Shown here one piece after another: positions 1-6,803 of a stretch of 6,803 nucleotides of DNA. The DNA is taken from positions 1 through 6,803 of the forward strand of contig CAMWRB010000067.1 in NCBI GenBank assembly GCA_947176545.1. The letters run 5' to 3'. Origin of the DNA: an uncultured Porphyromonadaceae bacterium. GTDB taxonomy: Bacteria; Bacteroidota; Bacteroidia; Bacteroidales; Muribaculaceae. How positions within the stretch are numbered: position 1 is the stretch's first letter; each line of letters begins with the position of its first letter. The notes beneath the pieces were generated by a model. It saw nothing but the letters and a program-made list of their open reading frames with translations. It was not told the DNA's origin and searched no databases. Made by a program: the position numbers and the translations under genes.

Positions 1-22
1 TTATAAAAGTGGATAATTTCAT
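1..22 (-). CDS. RND efflux transporter, inner-membrane permease, N-terminal fragment (truncated by window edge)
   Basis: Only seven full codons are visible (ATG at 22..20), reading MKLSTFI before the window ends. From knowledge of the family, Bacteroidales hydrophobe/amphiphile efflux RND permeases commonly open with M-K/N-L-x-T-F-I followed by E/K-R-P-V, a short cytoplasmic helix before the first membrane span. The position fits: 52 bp after the stop of a periplasmic adaptor on the same strand, in the usual adaptor-permease order. The product would be the proton-driven AcrB/MexB-like pump of a tripartite complex with the adaptor and a TolC-like outer-membrane channel. It has no promoter of its own that I can see and is presumably co-transcribed with the adaptor. 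The identification rests on seven residues plus context, so it is only moderately sure. Confidence 0.6.
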
Positions 23-74
23 ATTTTATGATTTATACCGGATTATTCGTAAGTTAGCATAGCCTGTTTAAACA

Positions 75-1190
75 TCAGTGGTTAGCCTTCGGTGTGATTT
101 TCATACCATCCTTGACTGAAATGCCGACACCTTCCACAACTATACGTTCACCCGGTTTTAGACCTTGAGTCACGATATAGTTCTTGCCGTCATTGTTCTG
201 AGATATCTGTATCGGGCGCTGTGTAACGACACTTGAGTCATTGACAACATATACAAACTTCATATCCTGTATCTCAAATGTAGCATTCTGTGGAATCAGA
301 AGGGATGCATCGAAAGTATTGGGAAGCAAAACTTTGCCTGTATTTCCGCTTCTGAGCATACCCGATGGATTGGGGAAAATAGCCTTGGCTTGTGCCGACC
401 CGGTATTGGGGTCAAGTACACCTGATATTGAGACAATACGTCCCGGCTGACCGTAAATTTCACCGTTGGCAAGCTGCAGCTGTACCGGGGGCAACGAGTC
501 GATTGCCTGTTTTATCGTACGGCTTCCATTGTTGGTAAGTGCAAGGAGTTCCTTCTCATTAAGCGATATTAAAGCCTGCATATCGCCGTTGTTTGATAGG
601 ATGGTGAGGAGTGTGCTCGGACTCACAAGGGTACCCTCCTTGTAATCGATTGTTCCCACGACGCCCGAAACGGGGGCAGTTACCGTAGAATAACTCAGAT
701 TTTTCCTTGCCGAAACCAAATTGGCATTAGCCTGATTTAAAAGTGCTTTGGCACTATTGAGAGCATCCACTGACGTCTGATAAGCCGGGGCACCGATAAT
801 GTTTTTATCCAGAAGTATTTTATTGTTGTTAGCATTGGTCTGTGCGGTATTCACATTAGCCTGAGCAACCTGTACCTGTGCCGCTGCTGCGTCCACAGCT
901 GCCTGAAGAGCAACCTGGTCAATCTGGAAAAGTACTTGTCCTCGAGTTACTGTTTGACCTTCAGTCACACATACCTTGGTAAGAAACCCCGAAATCTGAG
1001 GTCTGATTTCAACATCATTTTCACCTTCGAGAGTGCAGGGAAATTCCGTGTTAATCACTGCATCTGATTCACCTACAGTCAGGACTGCCAGTTCGGGAGC
1101 CTGTTGTTGCTGTACGGTTTCATTCTTTTTACATCCGGTGTATACGAGAGAACTTAATGCAAGGCCGGATATTAATACAATATATTTCAT
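75..1190 (-). CDS. RND efflux periplasmic adaptor (membrane fusion protein, AcrA/MexA type), lipoprotein
   Basis: This 371-residue protein should link an inner-membrane RND pump to a TolC-like outer-membrane channel. Residues 1-19 are a lipoprotein signal peptide ending Y-T-G before Cys20, so the mature protein is probably lipid-anchored on the periplasmic side. The first half of the lipoyl-like (barrel-sandwich) domain is at about 57-92 (IRPQISGFL, then EGQTVTRGQVLFQID) and its second half at about 168-200 (TVTAPVSGVVG). Between them lies an Ala/Gln/Asn-rich alpha-helical coiled-coil hairpin, about 93-165. A beta-barrel domain (about 203-290) and a membrane-proximal domain (about 295-368, with LKPGERIVVEGV) follow. 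Length is typical. Two cysteines besides the lipidated one (52 and 74) and a Gly at the hairpin tip, where a Ser is common, are mildly unusual. The ATG at 1190 is supported by the signal peptide and by a promoter just upstream. The apparent permease starts 52 bp downstream. The substrate cannot be told from sequence. Confidence 0.93.
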   Translation of the reverse strand: MKYIVLISGLALSSLVYTGCKKNETVQQQQAPELAVLTVGESDAVINTEFPCTLEGENDVEIRPQISGFLTKVCVTEGQTVTRGQVLFQIDQVALQAAVDAAAAQVQVAQANVNTAQTNANNNKILLDKNIIGAPAYQTSVDALNSAKALLNQANANLVSARKNLSYSTVTAPVSGVVGTIDYKEGTLVSPSTLLTILSNNGDMQALISLNEKELLALTNNGSRTIKQAIDSLPPVQLQLANGEIYGQPGRIVSISGVLDPNTGSAQAKAIFPNPSGMLRSGNTGKVLLPNTFDASLLIPQNATFEIQDMKFVYVVNDSSVVTQRPIQISQNNDGKNYIVTQGLKPGERIVVEGVGISVKDGMKITPKANH

Positions 1191-1193
1191 AAC

Positions 1194-1221
1194 TATAGTT
1201 TATATCGGAATTAAAACTATA
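1194..1221. promoter_or_regulatory. Perfect inverted repeat across the -7 box and start site of the efflux promoter
   Basis: On the minus strand TATAGTTT and AAACTATA are exact 8-bp inverted repeats separated by 12 bp. The first arm overlaps the predicted -7 element and the second arm ends 3 bp before the adaptor ATG, so the dyad centre falls near the expected transcription start. This is a natural repressor-operator geometry. In RNA only part of it would be transcribed, so a DNA-binding site is likelier than an RNA hairpin. The AT-only arms make chance occurrence possible. No regulator gene is visible. Confidence 0.35.
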
Positions 1222-1243
1222 TTCGTAATTTATATTTGACAAA
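1212..1243 (-). promoter_or_regulatory. Predicted Bacteroidetes-type promoter of the efflux adaptor gene
   Basis: The minus strand carries TTTG at 1243..1240, a 20-bp spacer, then TAGTTTTA at 1219..1212. The Bacteroidetes primary-sigma consensus is TTTG at -33 and TAnnTTTG at -7 with about 19-21 bp between them; only the last base departs. It leaves a leader of roughly 15 nt before the ATG at 1190, without a Shine-Dalgarno box. The gene therefore probably does not depend on read-through from ftsH. Confidence 0.6.
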
Positions 1244-1245
1244 TC

Positions 1246-1266
1246 TGTTACAGGATTTTGGTAACA
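1246..1266. promoter_or_regulatory. Operator-like palindrome TGTTAC-N9-GTAACA upstream of the efflux promoter
   Basis: Two perfect 6-bp arms separated by 9 bp lie 2 bp upstream of the predicted -33 TTTG of the adaptor promoter. With an arm-centre spacing of 15 bp and a total of 21 bp, it has the size of a site for a dimeric regulator, and this position suits an activator or an upstream-binding repressor. Nothing in the window identifies the protein that would bind. Confidence 0.35.
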
Positions 1267-1291
1267 TGACAGGTTATGTCCCATCCATAAT

Positions 1292-1314
1292 GGATTGATG
1301 TTAATCATCAATCC
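1292..1314 (-). other. Hairpin at the 3' end of ftsH with the stop codon in its loop
   Basis: GGATTGATG and CATCAATCC form a perfect 9-bp stem around a 5-nt loop, ATTAA on the coding strand, which contains the ftsH TAA. No T-tract follows, so it is not a standard intrinsic terminator. Immediately downstream the mRNA reads ATTATGGATGG, so the ATCC of the second arm could alternatively pair with GGAT (1291..1279 region), giving a competing small hairpin. It may serve as an mRNA 3'-end or stability element. Confidence 0.45.
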
Positions 1315-3382
1315 CGGTAAATTCGGGGGGAACACCGACATCATCGTTGTCTTCTTTATTATTGTCGTTGCTGTCTTGATTATCCTTTACAGATTCGACA
1401 GAACCTTTATCGGACGTCCCCAGCTGTTTCTGCCGTTTTGCTTCGTCCTGTTTATTGAGTTCCATGATTTCATCAGTACGGCTCTTCCATTTACGCGGAC
1501 CGAGTACATTCTGAACGTCATCATGGTATATAACCTCCGAAACAACAAGCATATCGCGCAGTTTATGATGTTGTTCTGCATATTCTCTAAGAATACTCTT
1601 GGCACGCTCATACTGCTCATTGATGATGCGATTCACCTCTTCATCGATAATTTTGGCGGTTTCTTCGGAATATGGTTTGCTGAACCCATATGACTGGCCG
1701 GTGCTGTCATTATAGTTGATATTTGGCAAGCGGTCGCTCATACCATACATCATCACCATCGATATGGCGATTTTGGTACATTTTTCCAAATCATCGGAAG
1801 CACCTGTGCCAATCTGTCCGAGGAACAATTCTTCAGCTGCTCTACCGGCAAGCATACCGCACATGGTATCCAGTAGTGCCTGAGTGGGTATAATCTGTCT
1901 GGCCTCAGGCGCATACCATGCTGCACCAAGAGCGCGACCACGGGGTACGATGGTAACCTTCACGAGCGGATTTCCATACTCAAGCATCCAGGTCACTGTA
2001 GCATGACCGGCTTCGTGAGTCGCAATTGAGAATTTTTCTTCATTGGTGATGACACGTGAACGCTTTTCCAGGCCACCGACGATTCTGTCAATGGCAGCCA
2101 TAAAGTCGCTGATTTCAACTGAAGATTTGTTGTTGCGCGCTGCAATAAGAGCCGCTTCATTGCAGACATTGGCTATTTCCGCGCCGGAGAAGCCCTGTGT
2201 CTGTCGGGCAAGTTGTTCCACATCAAGGTGACTGTCCACCTTAAGATTTCTCAAATGTACATTGAAAATCTCGATACGGTCGCTCAGCTCGGGTAAATCA
2301 ACATAAATCTGACGGTCAAAACGTCCCGGACGGAGCAGAGCCTTATCAAGCATGTCTGCTCTATTGGTTGCCGCAAGGATAATGACACCATTGTTGGAAC
2401 CGAAACCGTCCATTTCAGTCAGCATCTGGTTGAGTGTGTTCTCACGCTCATCATTGCTGCCCATATTGGGATTTTTGCCACGTGCGCGACCGACGGCATC
2501 AATCTCATCTATAAATACGATACATGGAGCTTTCTCTTTAGCTTGTTTGAACAGGTCACGAACGCGGGCGGCACCGACACCTACAAACATTTCGACGAAG
2601 TCAGAACCGGAGATAGATAAGAACGGCACATTCGCCTCACCGGCTACAGCCTTGGCGAGCAATGTTTTACCTGTTCCCGGAGGACCTACCAGCAATGCGC
2701 CTTTAGGAATCTTGGCACCCAACTCCGTATATCTCTGGGGATTTTTTAAGAACTCTACAATTTCTTCAATTTCTACTTTAGCCTCGGCAAGGCCGGCAAC
2801 ATCCTTAAATGTGACATGTGTGCCGTCAGACTTGTCAAATACCTTAGCCTTGGATTTTCCGACACTGAAAATACCTCCGTTCCCTCCCGGATTGGACATA
2901 CGCCGGGACATAAAAACCATAAAAAGTATGATTATAGCTATAGGTCCGAAATAATATAAAATCTTGATTAAATCGGAACCACGCTCATACGATACATTTA
3001 TTTCCGGTTTTCCCTCTTTCTGCAATTCTTCATTCCAGGAATCTATTTTGTCCTGTATTTTGCCGGCACTCGGGATTACTGCTTTTATCTTGGCATCGGA
3101 GGTGTCGAGTAAGCCATTATTTGTTTCAATTTTCTGGTTTTTAATGCCTTGCTTGGTCAGTGTTCCCTCTGCTATTCCGGATTCGGAGAATACCTGAATC
3201 TTACTGATGTCACCGGCAAGAGCCGCTTGCTCAAATTTGGTCCAGTCTACTTCAACAACCAATTGATTGTCCTGAAAATAATATAAACCTAAAAGGGAGA
3301 GAACTATCAGTGCGTACATCCAATACATGTTAAGCATCGGACGTTTATTACCTTTATTTTTTTGAGGTGAAGGTAAAGCCAT
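1301..3382 (-). CDS. ftsH: ATP-dependent zinc metalloprotease FtsH
   Basis: This 693-residue membrane-anchored AAA+ protease extracts and degrades misfolded membrane proteins and short-lived regulators as a hexamer. Residues 19-36 form the first membrane span, about 40-135 the periplasmic domain, and about 137-158 the second span. The AAA module has Walker A GPPGTGKT (233-240), the pore FVG (266-268), Walker B ending FIDEID (290-295), and a second region of homology with arginine fingers R351 and R354 in RPGRFDR. The M41 peptidase shows HEAGH (456-460) with the third zinc ligand probably D531 in GTGASDD. All catalytic residues are present. After about residue 640 there is a non-catalytic tail rich in Asp, Glu, Asn and Lys. 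The chosen ATG has an A-rich leader and a strong promoter candidate 31 bp upstream. It follows rsfS by 64 bp, a pairing I recall as common in Bacteroidetes. Confidence 0.98.
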   Translation of the reverse strand: MALPSPQKNKGNKRPMLNMYWMYALIVLSLLGLYYFQDNQLVVEVDWTKFEQAALAGDISKIQVFSESGIAEGTLTKQGIKNQKIETNNGLLDTSDAKIKAVIPSAGKIQDKIDSWNEELQKEGKPEINVSYERGSDLIKILYYFGPIAIIILFMVFMSRRMSNPGGNGGIFSVGKSKAKVFDKSDGTHVTFKDVAGLAEAKVEIEEIVEFLKNPQRYTELGAKIPKGALLVGPPGTGKTLLAKAVAGEANVPFLSISGSDFVEMFVGVGAARVRDLFKQAKEKAPCIVFIDEIDAVGRARGKNPNMGSNDERENTLNQMLTEMDGFGSNNGVIILAATNRADMLDKALLRPGRFDRQIYVDLPELSDRIEIFNVHLRNLKVDSHLDVEQLARQTQGFSGAEIANVCNEAALIAARNNKSSVEISDFMAAIDRIVGGLEKRSRVITNEEKFSIATHEAGHATVTWMLEYGNPLVKVTIVPRGRALGAAWYAPEARQIIPTQALLDTMCGMLAGRAAEELFLGQIGTGASDDLEKCTKIAISMVMMYGMSDRLPNINYNDSTGQSYGFSKPYSEETAKIIDEEVNRIINEQYERAKSILREYAEQHHKLRDMLVVSEVIYHDDVQNVLGPRKWKSRTDEIMELNKQDEAKRQKQLGTSDKGSVESVKDNQDSNDNNKEDNDDVGVPPEFTGIDD

Positions 3383-3412
3383 TTCTATATTTTTTTATTC
3401 GTTTCTGATTAA

Positions 3413-3443
3413 TAAAGTTAATTAGCAAGTAGTCATTGACAAA
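3413..3443 (-). promoter_or_regulatory. Predicted Bacteroidetes-type promoter of ftsH, in the rsfS-ftsH gap
   Basis: TTTG at 3443..3440, a 19-bp spacer and TAACTTTA at 3420..3413 match the phylum consensus except for the last base. The TTTG begins 3 bp after the rsfS stop codon. The start site would fall about 25 nt before the ftsH ATG, leaving a short A-rich leader with no Shine-Dalgarno box. It would allow ftsH to be induced separately from rsfS. Confidence 0.6.
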
Positions 3444-3446
3444 CCC

Positions 3447-3806
3447 TTAATCTTCGTCAGCAATTTCCGTGATGATTCCATCACTCCATAGTTCTTCGAG
3501 ATTGTAAAACTCACGGAATTTAGGTTGGAATACATGTACAAAGATACTTCCGTAATCTATGATTATCCATTCTGAATTACGGAATCCATCGGTATTATAT
3601 GGTTTTATATGAAGTTTTTTATTGACTTCATCTATTATATTATCGGCTATGGCAGATACTTGTGTGGTTGTCCGTCCTTGACATATAATAAATTCTGATG
3701 CGGATGCACTCAATATGTCACTTAAATCAATACAAATAATCTTCTGCCCCTTTTTATCCTTAATGGCTTCTATTATAGATTGTTGCAATATATCTGATGA
3801 TTGCAT
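3447..3806 (-). CDS. rsfS: Ribosome silencing factor RsfS (Iojap/YbeB family)
   Basis: This 119-residue cytosolic protein belongs to the DUF143/Iojap family, which binds ribosomal protein uL14 and blocks joining of the 50S and 30S subunits when nutrients are short. The family signature is clear: ASEFIICQG (36-44), a W at 80 followed by IIIDYGSIFVHVF (81-93), and FREFYNLEELW (97-107). Length is normal for the family. I choose the ATG at 3806..3804. The frame can be extended two codons to a TTG at 3812, but that is a weaker start and adds only L-Y. No Shine-Dalgarno box is visible; the leader is AT-rich. It stands 64 bp upstream of ftsH in the same direction. The upstream spacer carries only weak promoter candidates and a twin palindrome, and a terminator separates it from sodB, so rsfS should start its own transcription unit. 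Confidence 0.95.
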   Translation of the reverse strand: MQSSDILQQSIIEAIKDKKGQKIICIDLSDILSASASEFIICQGRTTTQVSAIADNIIDEVNKKLHIKPYNTDGFRNSEWIIIDYGSIFVHVFQPKFREFYNLEELWSDGIITEIADED

Positions 3807-3813
3807 GTACAAT

Positions 3814-3845
3814 AAAATTTAGTTTGGTTAAGCAATAATTTCCAA
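3814..3845 (-). promoter_or_regulatory. Weak candidate promoter of rsfS
   Basis: TTG at 3845..3843, a 21-bp spacer and TAAATTTT at 3821..3814 resemble the Bacteroidetes consensus, but the upstream box is CTTG and the spacer is at the long end. A start 5-7 nt downstream would give an almost leaderless message. A second, poorer candidate is TTTG at 3892..3889 with TACATCTT 18 bp later; in that case the palindromes at 3849-3880 would overlap the promoter itself. I cannot choose between them. Confidence 0.25.
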
Positions 3846-3848
3846 GTT

Positions 3849-3880
3849 TAGGAATCCTATTCAAGATGTAAGGACTCCTA
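3849..3880. repeat. Twin palindrome (tandem operator-like pair) upstream of rsfS
   Basis: On the minus strand TAGGAGTCCTT (3880..3870) and TAGGATTCCTA (3859..3849) share the dyad AGGA-N-TCCT. The second is a perfect palindrome about its central base, with 5-bp arms. Their centres, 3875 and 3854, are exactly 21 bp apart, two turns of B-DNA, and each is followed by a CTTG at nearly the same distance. This looks like two sites on one DNA face for a dimeric regulator of the rsfS-ftsH unit. The regulator is unknown. Confidence 0.45.
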
Positions 3881-3917
3881 CATTATAACAAATAACTCCC
3901 GTTTTTTATCATTGAGA

Positions 3918-4079
3918 TTATAAAAAAAGTCGCTCCTGATTAAATTTCAGGAGCGCTTTGACTACCCATTCTGAGAGTCGGGCTAAGCAATACTCATATT
4001 TTTCGTAATAAACCGATTTGCCTGTATCAGCAGCGTTAGTCGGGTCATAACGTTTGTCGTCAGTTATTGATTGTATCTG
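3918..4079 (-). other. Sodium-free label: spacer downstream of sodB with an unexplained stop-free reading frame
   Basis: The 108-bp 3' leader-out of sodB and the terminator after it can be read for 53 codons without a stop, in a frame different from sodB. It overlaps the last five codons of sodB and ends at TAA (3920..3918). The peptide looks protein-like in its middle (RYDPTNAADTGKSVYYEKY, then LARLSEWVV), but the frame has no ATG, GTG or TTG start and its end is simply the terminator hairpin and T-tract. It may be chance, or the worn 3' end of a lost gene. I do not recognise it. The rest of the 257-bp sodB-rsfS spacer holds the terminator, the twin palindrome and the weak rsfS promoter. Confidence 0.2.
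3922..3955 (-). terminator. Intrinsic terminator of sodB
   Basis: On the minus strand CGCTCCTGA and TCAGGAGCG form a perfect 9-bp GC-rich stem around a 7-nt AT-only loop, followed after two bases (AC) by seven Ts. It lies 108 bp after the sodB stop and in front of the rsfS upstream region. No comparable A-tract stands on the other side, so it should act on minus-strand transcripts only. Confidence 0.88.
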
Positions 4080-4645
4080 TCATCTATGACCTGCCAGTTA
4101 ATTATATCCCAAAGCTTATTCAGATATTCGGCACGTCTGTTCTGATAATCAAGATAGTAAGCATGTTCCCATACATCAAAGACGAGCAAGGGTTTGAGAC
4201 CGTCTGTAAGAGGCGTACCGGCATTGTGTTTCTGGAGTATGCAGAGTTGGCCGGAAGTATCAGTCGCGAGCCAAACCCATCCGGAACCGAATAAGGTGGC
4301 TCCTGCCTCTACAAAAGCTTTCTGGAAGTCTTCGAAAGAACCGAATTGCTCCTCGATTTTCTCCATCAATCTACCACCGGGCACTTTCTGTCCATTGGGT
4401 GCAAACTGGAAGAAGTAGCATATATGATTCCATGCCTGTGCGGCATTGTTGAACAATTTGCCGTCACTGTTGAGAATTATATCCTCAAGAGACATATTGT
4501 CATACTCGGTATTCTCAATCAGAGAATTGAGAGTGTCTATATAGGCTTTCTCATGCTTACCATAGTGATAATCTATGGTAGTTTGTGAGATGACGGGTTC
4601 CAGAGCGTCCGGAGTGTAGGGGAGACGTGGTTGAATGAATTTCAT
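4064..4645 (-). CDS. sodB: Superoxide dismutase, iron type (Fe/Mn family)
   Basis: This 193-residue cytosolic enzyme converts superoxide to oxygen and hydrogen peroxide. The four metal ligands are all present: H27 (in DYHYGKH), H74 (in AWNH), D157 and H161 (in the signature DVWEHAYY, 157-164). The helix carrying H74 has NNAAQ at 66-70, with Gln70 in the outer-sphere position typical of iron enzymes, and the later region reads NAGTPL (141-146) as in iron SODs rather than the manganese pattern. No signal peptide is present and length is normal. The residue two before the Asp ligand is Val155, a site that affects metal preference in Bacteroidales SODs, so iron, manganese or cambialistic use is not settled. 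A good promoter lies upstream and a strong terminator downstream, so the gene is probably monocistronic, apart from possible read-through from thiH 130 bp upstream. Confidence 0.97.
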   Translation of the reverse strand: MKFIQPRLPYTPDALEPVISQTTIDYHYGKHEKAYIDTLNSLIENTEYDNMSLEDIILNSDGKLFNNAAQAWNHICYFFQFAPNGQKVPGGRLMEKIEEQFGSFEDFQKAFVEAGATLFGSGWVWLATDTSGQLCILQKHNAGTPLTDGLKPLLVFDVWEHAYYLDYQNRRAEYLNKLWDIINWQVIDDRYNQ

Positions 4646-4677
4646 AGTTTCAGCGGTTAAGTAATGTGTTTGTCTTT

Positions 4678-4708
4678 AAAACATACTTCTCCTGCCGATG
4701 GTTCACAA
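4678..4708 (-). promoter_or_regulatory. Predicted Bacteroidetes-type promoter of sodB
   Basis: TTG at 4708..4706, a 20-bp spacer and TATGTTTT at 4685..4678 fit the phylum consensus apart from the final base. The start site would be about 25-28 nt before the ATG at 4645. The leader has no Shine-Dalgarno box near the start. I see no convincing operator for an oxygen-stress regulator in the 130-bp gap. Confidence 0.55.
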
Positions 4709-4725
4709 TTGCATCCAACCTATTG

Positions 4726-4756
4726 AAAAAAGTATCAGGTCTCAACTACATGGTAC
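4726..4756 (-). terminator. Weak terminator-like structure after thiH
   Basis: On the minus strand GTACCATG and CCTGATAC pair with two mismatches around a 9-nt loop and are followed directly by six Ts. The stem is poor, so it may only partly end the thi transcript, or the T-run may be accidental. It is the only terminator candidate between thiH and sodB. Confidence 0.25.
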
Positions 4757-4775
4757 AGCATAGATATTGTTCAAT

Positions 4776-6803
<2,028 letters not shown>

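Noticed and set aside
1295..1693. A 132-codon plus-strand frame rich in hydrophobic residues, resembling a small membrane protein
   Set aside because: It is antisense to the 3' end of ftsH; the Ile/Val/Phe runs come from the complement of the Asp/Asn-rich tail.
2352..2954. A 200-codon open frame on the plus strand
   Set aside because: It lies wholly inside ftsH on the opposite strand, where every FtsH motif is intact; the translation is Ser/Pro/Leu-rich with no family features and is a mirror of ftsH codon use.
3807..3812. TTG start for rsfS two codons upstream
   Set aside because: An ATG two codons later gives a normal-length protein; the extra L-Y adds nothing conserved.

Overview
The window reads as ordinary chromosome of an anaerobic, probably gut-associated member of the Bacteroidales (phylum Bacteroidota). 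Family level is uncertain; a Muribaculaceae-like genome would fit. The support is threefold: protein similarity by eye (FtsH, RsfS, ThiC, ThiH and the RND efflux adaptor all look like Bacteroidales versions), A-rich leaders without Shine-Dalgarno boxes in front of most genes, and three good matches to the Bacteroidetes primary-sigma promoter (TTTG, 19-20 bp, TAnnTTT). Every supported gene is on the minus strand, so the window is read from high to low coordinates.

In transcription order: the 3' half of thiC runs in from the right edge and overlaps thiH by 4 nt, a piece of a thiamin-pyrimidine/thiazole operon whose upstream part lies outside. Next is sodB, an iron-type superoxide dismutase with its own promoter, ending about 110 bp later at a clear intrinsic terminator. 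Then comes the pair rsfS (ribosome silencing factor) and ftsH (membrane AAA+ zinc protease), with a strong promoter candidate in the gap between them. Last is an RND efflux module: a lipoprotein periplasmic adaptor with its own promoter, flanked and overlapped by operator-like dyads, followed by the first seven codons of what looks like the inner-membrane RND permease at the left edge.

Functionally these are four independent housekeeping or stress blocks: thiamin synthesis by two oxygen-sensitive Fe-S radical-SAM enzymes, superoxide removal, ribosome and membrane-protein quality control, and drug or envelope efflux. I see no mobile element, CRISPR array, tRNA or rRNA, and no clearly new system. 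The second-look items are regulatory: a twin palindrome with 21-bp spacing upstream of rsfS, two dyads at the efflux promoter, a hairpin whose loop holds the ftsH stop codon, and an unexplained stop-free frame downstream of sodB. In the proteins, SodB has a valine at a position known to tune metal preference.
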